From NCBI GenBank assembly GCA_964524965.1, contig CAZGDY010000018.1, forward strand, positions 1-19,426: a stretch of 19,426 nucleotides of DNA, written 5' to 3'. This document shows positions 7,576-14,874 of the stretch, piece after piece. How positions within the stretch are numbered: position 1 is the stretch's first letter; each line of letters opens with the position of its first letter. The notes under the pieces were generated by a model, which saw only the letters and a program-made list of their open reading frames with translations, ran no database searches and was not told the DNA's origin. A program made the position numbers and the translations under genes. The stretch is from Kmv34 sp964524965 (GTDB taxonomy: Bacteria; Aerophobota; Aerophobia; Aerophobales; B3-G15).

Positions 7576-8422
7576 TGTCTTTCTTCTCCTGCTTATTGCA
7601 ACAAATTTTAGAAAGAGAAAGCGCTTCTTCTTTTTTGTATGTTTGAAGTCTTTTTGCTAAAAGATCAAAATTTATCTTATGAGCATCAAAATCCGGTCCG
7701 TCCACACAAGCAAATTTTGTCTGTCCATCAACTTCAACCCTGCATGAACCACACATACCTGTCCCATCAACCATAATAGAATTTAAACTGACTATAGTTT
7801 TTATACTATGAACTTTTGTCAACTTAGAGACCGCTCTCATCATCGGAACGGGTCCTACGGCAAAAACTCTGTCAACTTTTTTACCTTCTTTTTCAATAAA
7901 TTTTTCTAAAAGGTTGGTAACAAATCCCTTAAATCCCTTTGAGCCATCATCAGTAGTAACATAGTACTCATCGCTTAATTTTTTAAGCTCTTCTTCCAGT
8001 ATCAGCAGATTTTTATTTCTGGCACCGTTAATGGTTACAATGTAATTATCCGCCTTTTTTAAAGCTTTAATTAAAGGGTAAAGAACAGCTGTTCCGAACC
8101 CTCCTCCCACCATAGCTACGCATCCAAACTTTTCAATTTCTGTAGGAACTCCCAGTGGACCTAAAAAATCACAAATCTCATCTCCTACTTTAAGAAATGA
8201 AAGGTCTCTGGTGGTTTTTCCCACTATTTGAAATATTATAGTAACCATCCCTTTTTCTTTATCCGCATTAGCAATGGTTAAGGGAATTCTCTCACCTTTA
8301 TCACTGACTCTCAAAATTATAAATTGCCCCGGTTTGGTAGATTTAGCTACGTAAGGAGCCTTTATTACAAAAAGAACCGAGTCAGGCCCCAACATTTTTC
8401 TTTCCATTATCCGATAGCCCAT
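7568..8422 (-). CDS. nfnA: NADH-dependent ferredoxin:NADP+ oxidoreductase, NADH-binding subunit (NfnA)
   Basis: A 284-residue ferredoxin-NADP reductase-like protein (dihydroorotate dehydrogenase electron-transfer subunit/PyrK-like family). Visible parts are a FAD-binding beta barrel with ERIPLTIAN (44-52), the NAD-binding motif VGGGFGTAVLYPL (105-117), AVGPVPMM (188-195), and a C-terminal [2Fe-2S] region with only three close Cys (C224, C227, C239). In the structurally known Nfn the fourth ligand is an Asp; D219 just before C224 fits. The start has an AGGAGGAG ribosome site 8418-8440 region upstream and a promoter at 8453-8481. It overlaps nfnB by 8 bp. PyrK or sulfide dehydrogenase subunits are relatives, but the nfnB partner settles the call. 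Confidence 0.92.
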   Translation of the reverse strand: MGYRIMERKMLGPDSVLFVIKAPYVAKSTKPGQFIILRVSDKGERIPLTIANADKEKGMVTIIFQIVGKTTRDLSFLKVGDEICDFLGPLGVPTEIEKFGCVAMVGGGFGTAVLYPLIKALKKADNYIVTINGARNKNLLILEEELKKLSDEYYVTTDDGSKGFKGFVTNLLEKFIEKEGKKVDRVFAVGPVPMMRAVSKLTKVHSIKTIVSLNSIMVDGTGMCGSCRVEVDGQTKFACVDGPDFDAHKINFDLLAKRLQTYKKEEALSLSKICCNKQEKKDNE

Positions 8423-8452
8423 AAAACTCCTCCTATTTAATAAATGAGGTTT

Positions 8453-8481
8453 ATTCTACATAATTTTTAAATCAAAATCAA
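8453..8481 (-). promoter_or_regulatory. Sigma-70-type promoter for nfnA-nfnB
   Basis: On the minus strand TTGATT (8476-8481) and TAGAAT (8453-8458) are separated by 17 bp, about 30 bp before the nfnA start codon. A small inverted repeat TTTTCA-AA-TGAAAA (8483-8496) touches the upstream side of the -35 box and could be a regulator site. Assignment rests on box similarity and position only. Confidence 0.55.
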
Positions 8482-8538
8482 CTTTTCAAATGAAAATAAG
8501 GATCAGTTCTCGAGCTTGTTGTTCTGTACTAAAACTCC

Positions 8539-8563
8539 ATTTATTTGGCAAAGACAAATAAAT
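8539..8563. promoter_or_regulatory. Perfect 9-bp inverted repeat between divergent promoters
   Basis: ATTTATTTG, 7-nt spacer GCAAAGA, CAAATAAAT. It lies roughly midway between the -35 boxes of the divergent nfnA and groES promoters, which suits a shared operator. It is not a CIRCE element (TTAGCACTC/GAGTGCTAA). There is no T-tract typical of a terminator. Function is unproven. Confidence 0.4.
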
Positions 8564-8629
8564 TCATTTTAATTTTTTAATCATTAAAACAGCATTTTTA
8601 AACTTTAACTGACATAAGGGGAAGAGGGG

Positions 8630-8657
8630 TTGACACTGGGTTTTTTCTAAATATAAT
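8630..8657 (+). promoter_or_regulatory. Perfect-consensus sigma-70 promoter for groES-groEL
   Basis: TTGACA (8630-8635) and TATAAT (8652-8657) both match consensus exactly, with a 16-bp spacer. The leader before groES is about 50 nt and ends with a strong ribosome site GAGGAGGAGGT. No CIRCE operator or other inverted repeat typical of HrcA control is seen between the promoter and the ATG, so high constitutive expression is the simplest reading. Confidence 0.8.
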
Positions 8658-8716
8658 CTCTTAAGGTAAAAATTATCAAATGTCAACAAATACTAAAAGA
8701 TAGAGGAGGAGGTAAA

Positions 8717-8983
8717 ATGAAAATACGACCTCTGGGTGAAAGAATGGTAGTAAAGCCTCAAAAGCAGGAAGAAAAAACAGAAGGTGGGATTTATCTTCCC
8801 GAGACGGCTAGCAAGGAAAAGCCTCAACGAGGAGAAGTAATAGCTGTAGGTCCAGATTTTAAAGGAGTTAAAAAGGGAGATATAGTTATCTTCGCAAAAT
8901 ATGGCGGGACAGAAATAAAACTAGATGACCAAGAATATTTAGTGTTGGGAGAAGATGACGTTTTAGCTGTTTTAGAAAAATAA
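8717..8983 (+). CDS. groES: Co-chaperonin GroES (Cpn10)
   Basis: An 88-residue Cpn10. It caps the GroEL ring in the cytoplasm during ATP-driven protein folding. Family marks are the N-terminal IRPLGERMVVK, the mobile loop EEKTEGGIYLPETASKEKP (residues 18-36) with the GroEL-contacting GGIYLP, and the C-terminal KYGGTEIKLDDQEYLVL. It is a little shorter than the usual 94-97 residues, with the deficit in the middle roof region around VGPDFKGVKKGD. It starts at ATG after a very strong ribosome site and precedes groEL by 27 nt. Confidence 0.97.
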   Translation: MKIRPLGERMVVKPQKQEEKTEGGIYLPETASKEKPQRGEVIAVGPDFKGVKKGDIVIFAKYGGTEIKLDDQEYLVLGEDDVLAVLEK

Positions 8984-9010
8984 TTTTTTGTAAAAAAGGA
9001 GGTACAATCT

Positions 9011-10645
9011 ATGGCTGCAAAACAAATTGTTTTTGGCTCTGATGCCAGACAGGCTCTTGTAAAAGGGCTGGATAAATTAGCTGATGCTGTGACCATTACC
9101 CTGGGGCCTAAAGGTCAAAATGTCGCCCTGGCTAAAAGTTTTGGCTCACCTACTGTTACCGACGATGGAGTAACAGTAGCTAAAGAAATAGAACTTGAGG
9201 ACAACGTTGAAAATATGGGAGCTCAGTTAGTAAAAGAAGTCGCAGAGAAAACTAAAGATGTAGCTGGAGACGGAACCACTACGGCTACTCTTTTAACTCA
9301 ATATATCGTTCACCAAGGGATGAAGAGTGTAATTGCTGGAGTTAACCCTACTCATCTTAGAAAAGGAATGGAAAACGCTGTTAAGACTGTTATAAACCAG
9401 ATAAAGACAATGAGTAATCCAGTAAAAGACAAAAAATCTATTGCCCAAGTAGCAACAGTAGCTGCTTCCAATGACAAAACTGTGGGAGATTTAATTGCTG
9501 ATGCTATGGAGAAAGTAGGAGAAAATGGGGTGATAACTATTGAAGAAGGTAAAACTGCCCAAACCAACGTAGAATTTGTTGAGGGTATGCAATTTGATCG
9601 TGGTTACATTTCTCCTTATTTTATAACTAATCCCGACAAAATGGAAACAGTGCTTGAGGATCCTTATATCCTTTTGCATGATAAAAAAATCAGTAACATG
9701 AAAGACCTTTTACCACTTTTGGAAAAAGTTGCCCAGACCGGAAAAGCTTTTTTACTCATTTCTGAAGATCTGGAAGGGGAAGCCTTAGCTACCTTAGTTG
9801 TGAACAAAATCAGAGGAACTCTCAAGTGCGCCGCAGTAAAAGCACCTGGTTTCGGAGATAGAAGAAAAGCTATGTTAGAAGATATTGCGATCCTGATTGA
9901 TGGAAAAATGATATCAGAAGACATGGGCCTGAAACTTGAAAATGTAGACGTATCAATGCTGGGTCAGGCTAAGCGAGTTCGAATCAATAATGAAAATACC
10001 ACTATTATTGAAGGTCAGGGAAAGAAAAAAGATATCGAAGATAGAATCAAACAGATAAAACTCCAGGTTGAAGAAACTGACTCTGATTATGATCGGGAAA
10101 AATTAGAAGAAAGATTAGCTAAACTATCCGGTGGAGTGGCTGTTATCAATGTGGGAGCAGCTACTGAGGCCGAAATGAAAACTAATAAAGCCCGAATTGA
10201 AGACGCTGTTGCCGCTACAAGAGCAGCAGTAGAAGAAGGAATAGTACCTGGAGGAGGAATTACTCTTCTCAGATGTATGGCAAAGTTAGAAAACCCAAAA
10301 TGCGAGTTTGCTGATGAAAACACAGGATTCCGAATAATAAAAGATGCCTTAAGAGAGCCTCTGCGCAAAATTGCTGAAAATGCTGGTTTAGAAGGTGGCG
10401 TGGTAGTAGCGCAAGCTTTAAAATTAAAAGAATCAGAGGGATTTAATGCCGAAACCGGAGAATATGAAGATTTAATCGAAAGCGGAGTTATCGATCCGGC
10501 AAAGGTTGTACGTGCAACCATCGAAAACGCTTCCAGTATAGCTTCTTTAATCTTAACTACTGGAGCTCTGGTGGCAGAAATTCCTGAAAAGGAAGGAGCA
10601 AGCGGCGGTCCTGCTCTTCCTCCCGGGATGCCCCCTGGTTATTAA
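9011..10645 (+). CDS. groEL: Chaperonin GroEL (Cpn60)
   Basis: A 544-residue group I chaperonin that forms tetradecameric rings for ATP-dependent folding. Visible motifs are TLGPKGQNV (30-38), TDDGVTVAKEI (50-60), the ATP-site GDGTTTAT (86-93), the apical domain with KAPGFGDRRK (277-286), and EDAVAATRAAVEEGIVPGGG (397-416). The ribosome site AAGGAGGT is 7 nt before ATG. The C-terminal tail is odd: instead of the usual Gly-Gly-Met repeats it ends ASGGPALPPGMPPGY, rich in Pro and Gly. It is co-transcribed with groES and closed by a strong terminator. Confidence 0.98.
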   Translation: MAAKQIVFGSDARQALVKGLDKLADAVTITLGPKGQNVALAKSFGSPTVTDDGVTVAKEIELEDNVENMGAQLVKEVAEKTKDVAGDGTTTATLLTQYIVHQGMKSVIAGVNPTHLRKGMENAVKTVINQIKTMSNPVKDKKSIAQVATVAASNDKTVGDLIADAMEKVGENGVITIEEGKTAQTNVEFVEGMQFDRGYISPYFITNPDKMETVLEDPYILLHDKKISNMKDLLPLLEKVAQTGKAFLLISEDLEGEALATLVVNKIRGTLKCAAVKAPGFGDRRKAMLEDIAILIDGKMISEDMGLKLENVDVSMLGQAKRVRINNENTTIIEGQGKKKDIEDRIKQIKLQVEETDSDYDREKLEERLAKLSGGVAVINVGAATEAEMKTNKARIEDAVAATRAAVEEGIVPGGGITLLRCMAKLENPKCEFADENTGFRIIKDALREPLRKIAENAGLEGGVVVAQALKLKESEGFNAETGEYEDLIESGVIDPAKVVRATIENASSIASLILTTGALVAEIPEKEGASGGPALPPGMPPGY

Positions 10646-10666
10646 TACTAAAACGATTAGTAAGAG

Positions 10667-10698
10667 AAAAAGCGGGAGAGATAATCTCCCGCTTTTTT
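10667..10698 (+). terminator. Rho-independent terminator after groEL
   Basis: Arms AAAAAGCGGGAGA and TCTCCCGCTTTTT form a 13-bp stem with an 8-bp GC-rich core and a 5-nt loop (GATAA), followed by a six-T tract. It stands 20 nt past the groEL stop and directly abuts the -35 box of the next promoter. Confidence 0.93.
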
Positions 10699-10699
10699 A

Positions 10700-10727
10700 T
10701 TGACAACATCTCCTTTTTTGCTAAATT
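10700..10727 (+). promoter_or_regulatory. Promoter for the yebC-tldD-tldE-cobO operon
   Basis: TTGACA (10700-10705) is a perfect -35 box starting right after the groEL terminator T-tract. The -10 candidate TAAATT (10722-10727) follows a 16-bp spacer and matches 4 of 6. It sits inside a small palindrome GCTAA-A-TTAGC (10720-10730). A hairpin GCAATA / TATTGC (10743-10761) lies in the roughly 50-nt leader. The -10 call is weaker than the -35. Confidence 0.5.
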
Positions 10728-10783
10728 AGCACCAAAATACAAGCAATAACTAAGCTATTGCAAATAAAAAGAGGTGAAGTGCC

Positions 10784-11530
10784 ATGTCAGGACATTCTAA
10801 ATGGAGTAGCATAAAACATAAAAAAGCTAAAAAAGATGCTGAAAGAGGAAAGTTATTTAGTAAATTGGCAAGGAAGATAACCATAGAGGCAAAATCGGGA
10901 GGGGGTGATGTTAGTAAAAATTCTGCTTTGCGTTTAGCAGTAGATAGAGCTCAGGAAGCAAGAATGCCAAAAGAAAATATAAAAAAAGCCATACAAAGAG
11001 GGACTGGTGAGCTTCCAGGGGTAAGCTATGAACAAATAACTTGCGAGGGATATGGACCAGGAGGAGTAGCTTTGCTTATTGAAGCCGTAACTGATAATAA
11101 AAGAAGAATTGTAGCTGAGATACGGCATGCCTTAAGTACCTACAGCGGACATATGGGAGAAGCTGGGTGTGTAAACTGGCTATTTGAGAGGAAAGGTTCT
11201 GTAGTTTTTGACAAACAAAGCGTTGATGCGGATAAAGCAATGGAACTTGCAATTGAAACAGACGCAGAAGATGTCAAAGAAGACGATGATACTATAGAAA
11301 TTATTTTTTCTCCGGAAAAATTTGGTATAATTAAAGAAAAGATTAATGAAAATAATTTACCATCAGACCTTTTAGAATTAACTATGGTTCCTCAAACTGC
11401 AGTTCCCTTGCAAGAAAAAGAAGCTATTCAAATGTTAAAATTAATGGACGCGTTAGAAGAAATGGAAGATATCCAAAATATCTATGCTAACTTTGACATT
11501 TCTGAGGAGATTATGGAAAAGGTTTCCTAA
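10784..11530 (+). CDS. yebC: YebC/PmpR family protein
   Basis: A 248-residue YebC/PmpR/TACO1 family protein of normal length. It starts with the hallmark MSGHSKWSSIKHKKAKKD, followed by RMPKENIKKAIQRGTGE and ITCEGYGPGGVALLIEAVTDNKRR. Members have been described both as DNA-binding regulators and as translation factors that help ribosomes through difficult (for example polyproline) stretches. The sequence does not tell which applies here. GAGGTGA serves as ribosome site before the ATG. Its TAA stop overlaps the tldD ATG (TAATG), implying coupled translation with the protease genes. Confidence 0.96.
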   Translation: MSGHSKWSSIKHKKAKKDAERGKLFSKLARKITIEAKSGGGDVSKNSALRLAVDRAQEARMPKENIKKAIQRGTGELPGVSYEQITCEGYGPGGVALLIEAVTDNKRRIVAEIRHALSTYSGHMGEAGCVNWLFERKGSVVFDKQSVDADKAMELAIETDAEDVKEDDDTIEIIFSPEKFGIIKEKINENNLPSDLLELTMVPQTAVPLQEKEAIQMLKLMDALEEMEDIQNIYANFDISEEIMEKVS

Positions 11531-12891
11531 TGCAAACACATCTTTCCTCTCTCCTTGATAAAATCAAAGCCGAATATGCAGAAATAAGGTACGAAGAAAG
11601 TACCAGCACCTACTTTCACTGGATAGGCAAAGAACTGGAATCCGTGGGTACTTCTAAAGAAAAGGGAGGAGGTGTCAGAACAAAAGGAAAGGCTGGTTGG
11701 AGTTTTTTATCATTTAATAATTTCGACAACTTATCTTCGCACCTACATTCAGCTGCTAAACAATCTCTTTTGCCCCAGAGCAGTTTAATAAGATTAGCCC
11801 CTGTTACTCCCATCGTTAAAACAGTATCTTGCCCCGTTAAAAAAAACCCCTGTCAAATTGACCTGGAAGAAAAATATAAACTCTGCTCTTCTTATAATCA
11901 AATCTTACTTTCTGGCCCTAATATTCAAACATCAGATTTAAGATACGCTGATACTCATACCATTAAATATTTTATTAATTCGGAAGGAACATATATTCAA
12001 CAAGAAATATTTTACACTCTTTTAGGAATGGCTTCTATAGCCCGCAAAGGTAATAATATTCAGTCGTCTCATGAAGGCGTAGGTGGAGTAGGAGGATATG
12101 AGTTAATAGAAAATCAAGAAGAAAAAGCAAAAAGGGCAGCTAAAAAAGCTTCTCAACTACTTGCTGCTGAGCCTTTAAAAGGAGGCAAATATACAGTCGT
12201 TGCCGACCCTGAGCTAAGTGGTGTTTTTGCTCATGAAGCTTTTGGTCATCTTTCTGAAGCTGATTTTCTTTTTGAAAATGAACACCTGCTTGAAATTATG
12301 AAGTTAGGGCGAGTTTTTAGCAACCAAACTCTCAGTATTGTAGATGAGGCCCCTCTTCCGGGAAAAGGAGGTTTTTATCTGTACGATGACGAAGGAGTCC
12401 CAGCCCGTAAAACTTATCTTATTAAAGAGGGAAAACTTGTAGGAAGACTACATTCCAGAGAAACTGCAGCTAAAATGGGAGAAAGACCAACGGGAAACGC
12501 CCGGGCTATAAACTACGAATACCCACCCCTGGTGAGAATGAGTAACACTTACATCGAAAAAAGAGAAAAAGACAAAGAAGAAATGATATCCGAGGTAAAA
12601 GATGGAATATACGCTAAAGGTTTTAGAGGAGGGCAAACTAATTTAGAGATGTTTACCTTTGCTCCTGAAGAAGGATACATAATACGTAATGGCAAATTAA
12701 CAAAAAGGATAAGGGATTTCAACTTGACCGGAAATATCTTCACCACACTTTCCAAAATTGATGCAGTGGGAAATGATTTAACTTTATTCAGTGGACCAGG
12801 AGGATGTGGCAAAAACGACCAATCCCCTCTTCCAGTTTCTACCGGTGGTCCTCACATCCGCATAAAAGAATTAGTAGTAGGAGGCAAATAG
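11530..12891 (+). CDS. tldD: Metalloprotease TldD
   Basis: A 453-residue TldD/PmbA family zinc protease, the catalytic half of the TldD-TldE heterodimer. The metal site HEAFGH gives H235, E236 and H240, and the late GGCGKNDQSPLP segment supplies C426, the expected Cys ligand. TGNARAINYEYPPLVRMSNTY (about 321-341) is the usual family block before the substrate groove. In characterised systems TldDE degrades unfolded peptides, matures microcin-type peptides and processes CcdA. It follows yebC with a 1-nt overlap, and tldE follows after 1 nt. No peptide precursor gene is visible nearby, so a housekeeping role is most likely. Confidence 0.95.
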   Translation: MQTHLSSLLDKIKAEYAEIRYEESTSTYFHWIGKELESVGTSKEKGGGVRTKGKAGWSFLSFNNFDNLSSHLHSAAKQSLLPQSSLIRLAPVTPIVKTVSCPVKKNPCQIDLEEKYKLCSSYNQILLSGPNIQTSDLRYADTHTIKYFINSEGTYIQQEIFYTLLGMASIARKGNNIQSSHEGVGGVGGYELIENQEEKAKRAAKKASQLLAAEPLKGGKYTVVADPELSGVFAHEAFGHLSEADFLFENEHLLEIMKLGRVFSNQTLSIVDEAPLPGKGGFYLYDDEGVPARKTYLIKEGKLVGRLHSRETAAKMGERPTGNARAINYEYPPLVRMSNTYIEKREKDKEEMISEVKDGIYAKGFRGGQTNLEMFTFAPEEGYIIRNGKLTKRIRDFNLTGNIFTTLSKIDAVGNDLTLFSGPGGCGKNDQSPLPVSTGGPHIRIKELVVGGK

Positions 12892-12892
12892 A

Positions 12893-14185
12893 GTGGAAGA
12901 GATTTTAAAAAAGGCTCTTCTGAAAGTTAAAGAAGCAGAAGTTTACGGGGAAGATTTTAAAAATACAACAGTCAGTTTTCAATCTAATCGTCTCAAATCT
13001 ATTGATACCTCTCTGGGACAAGGAATTGGACTTCGAGTAATAAAAAATGGAAAAATAGGATTTTCCAGTATTACCGACCAAAAAGATTTAAAATTTTTAG
13101 TAACCTCAGCTCTTAAAACCACTTCTTTGGGACAATCTGCTTTTTTTAAATTCCCTGCTATCTCTCAAATACCCCGGATAAAATGTTTTGATGAAATAAT
13201 TCCCTCGATTTCAGTAGAACAAATGATTGAAGAGGGGAGAAAGGTAATTCAAGCTATTTTAAAAGAATTTCCTTCTTTTCAATGTGAAGTAGAAATAGAT
13301 AAAACAACAGCTAAAACTTCTATTTTAAATAGCTCCGGACTTAATTTTAATTATAAAAAAAGTTTTTATGCTTTCTCTATCCATGCCTTTTTAGCTCAAG
13401 AGGGAGATTTCTTAGGCATCGGAGAAGGGGAATCCGGTTGCAAATATCAAGATTGGTCAAATTTAATTACTCAAAGAATCATTGAAAAAATCCGATTAGC
13501 TCAAAAAAAAACTATTATTTCAACTGGTAGTTATCCCATAATTTTCACGGCAAAGGCTATGCCTGTTATTTTTAGCCTATTAAAAAGAGCGATTAATGGC
13601 AAACTTGTCCAGAAGAAGATTTCCCCTCTTTCCTCTAAACTAAATAAATTAATAATCTCCCCCCTGGTTAACATTGTCGATGATGCAACGCTGCCCTACG
13701 GTAAAGCCTCCAGCCCCATTGATGGAGAAGGTGTTCCTTCCCGTCAAAATCCTATAATTGAAGAGGGTGTTTTAAAAAACTTTATCTATGATTTGCAAAC
13801 AGCAGGATTAATGAAGACTCAAACTACAGCAAATGCCACCAGAGATTATGATACTCTTCCTTCTCCTTCCACCACTAATTTTATAGTGAGTCCGGGTCAT
13901 TTTTCTTTAAAAGAGATGATTAAAGATGTAAAGGAAGGATTAATTATTGACCAGGTAATTGGAGCTGGTCAAAGTAATGTACTGATGGGAGAGTTTTCAG
14001 TAAATTGCGATTTGGGTTTTAAAATCGAGAAAGGAGAAATAAAAGGCAGAGTTAAAAATGCTATGGTCACCGGTAACATCTATGAACTTCTCAATAATAT
14101 TCTAGGAATAGGAAAAGAAACTCAGTTTGTCGGTTCTACCTGCACTCCTGCCTTTTACTTTGCTCAAGTTAACGTGGCAAGCTGA
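12893..14185 (+). CDS. tldE: Metalloprotease partner subunit TldE/PmbA
   Basis: A 430-residue TldD/PmbA family protein without the HExxxH site, as expected for the non-catalytic TldE (PmbA) partner. Conserved parts include SIDTSLGQGIGLRVIKNGKIGFSS near residues 36-59, DGEGVPSRQNPIIEEGVLKNF, the block GAGQSNVLMGEFSVN, and AMVTGNIYELLNN near the end. The start is GTG, chosen because AGGAGG (12879-12884) lies 8 nt upstream inside the tldD 3' end; only 1 nt separates the two genes. It should form the heterodimer with TldD and complete the substrate groove. Confidence 0.94.
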   Translation: MEEILKKALLKVKEAEVYGEDFKNTTVSFQSNRLKSIDTSLGQGIGLRVIKNGKIGFSSITDQKDLKFLVTSALKTTSLGQSAFFKFPAISQIPRIKCFDEIIPSISVEQMIEEGRKVIQAILKEFPSFQCEVEIDKTTAKTSILNSSGLNFNYKKSFYAFSIHAFLAQEGDFLGIGEGESGCKYQDWSNLITQRIIEKIRLAQKKTIISTGSYPIIFTAKAMPVIFSLLKRAINGKLVQKKISPLSSKLNKLIISPLVNIVDDATLPYGKASSPIDGEGVPSRQNPIIEEGVLKNFIYDLQTAGLMKTQTTANATRDYDTLPSPSTTNFIVSPGHFSLKEMIKDVKEGLIIDQVIGAGQSNVLMGEFSVNCDLGFKIEKGEIKGRVKNAMVTGNIYELLNNILGIGKETQFVGSTCTPAFYFAQVNVAS

Positions 14186-14202
14186 GAAAAAATATAAAAC
14201 TA

Positions 14203-14736
14203 ATGGAAAAAGGACTAATTCAAGTTTATACTGGGAACGGTAAAGGTAAGAGTACTGCGGCAACAGGCCAGATAATTAGAGCCATAGGAAGAGGTTATCG
14301 AGTAATTATGGTTTACTGGCTAAAAGAAAAAGAGATATCCGGTGAAATGAATATCTTAGAAAAGCTGGGAGTACAAACTTTTTTTTGGGGCACTCACTAC
14401 GGTCAAGCTCTGATAGCTAATAGACCTTTAGAAAACCTAAGTCAAATAAAGAAAGAAAGTAAGTATTTTCTAAAAAAAATCAAAGAAAAGATAAAAAAAG
14501 AAAAATATGATCTTCTGGTACTGGACGAGATAAATATAGCTGTTGACTATGGTTTAGTGGAAGAAAAGGAGTTGTTGCAGTTCTTAGAAGATAAACCACC
14601 CTTCTTGGAAATTATTTTAACCGGTCGTAGGGCATCTTGTAATATACTCACCTTAGCGGATCTTGCAACTGAGATGAAGAAAATAAAACACCCTTTTGAT
14701 CAAGGAATAAAAATGAGAAAAGGAATTGAATATTAA
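14203..14736 (+). CDS. cobO: Corrinoid adenosyltransferase CobO/BtuR
   Basis: A 177-residue CobA/CobO/BtuR family P-loop enzyme that transfers the adenosyl group of ATP to cob(I)alamin or cob(I)yrinic acid diamide. The unusual P-loop GNGKGKST is at residues 11-18, RAIGRGYRVIMVYWLK follows (26-41), LLVLDEIN gives the DE pair at 108-109, and the family end motif DLATEMKKIKHPFDQGIKMRKGIEY closes the protein (split here: DLATEM, KHPFDQGI, RKGIEY). It lies 17 nt after tldE with only a poor ribosome site. No other cobalamin genes are in view. It may serve corrinoid-dependent enzymes elsewhere in the genome, which is an inference. Confidence 0.93.
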   Translation: MEKGLIQVYTGNGKGKSTAATGQIIRAIGRGYRVIMVYWLKEKEISGEMNILEKLGVQTFFWGTHYGQALIANRPLENLSQIKKESKYFLKKIKEKIKKEKYDLLVLDEINIAVDYGLVEEKELLQFLEDKPPFLEIILTGRRASCNILTLADLATEMKKIKHPFDQGIKMRKGIEY

Positions 14737-14770
14737 ACTAGACAGCGCTAAACCAACCAAAAGTAGACAA

Positions 14771-14842
14771 AAAGTATTATTTTGTTAAAATAAAAAATAA
14801 ATACTTTAACTTATTTTTCCTTGTGGAAAAGAGAAAATAAGT
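14771..14842 (+). other. AT-rich inverted repeats in the cobO-ABC module gap
   Basis: Two neighbouring hairpin-capable segments fill most of the 138-bp gap. The first is AAAGTATT / AATACTTT (14771-14807) with an inner ATTTT-GTT-AAAAT. The second is ACTTATTTT / AAAATAAGT (14809-14842) with an inner TTTTCC-TTGT-GGAAAA. The stems are AT-rich and the first has no proper U-tract, so a terminator is not certain; an operator for the ABC module is the other option. No clear promoter boxes for the next gene were found here. Confidence 0.35.
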
Positions 14843-14874
14843 AATGATACCTATGAATAACAAAGGAGACCGTT

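Noticed and set aside
8423..8716. CIRCE heat-shock operator before groES
   Set aside because: Neither TTAGCACTC nor GAGTGCTAA or close variants is present in the region.
10087..10521. Minus-strand ORF of 144 codons opposite groEL
   Set aside because: Antisense to highly conserved GroEL sequence, with no ribosome site or promoter.
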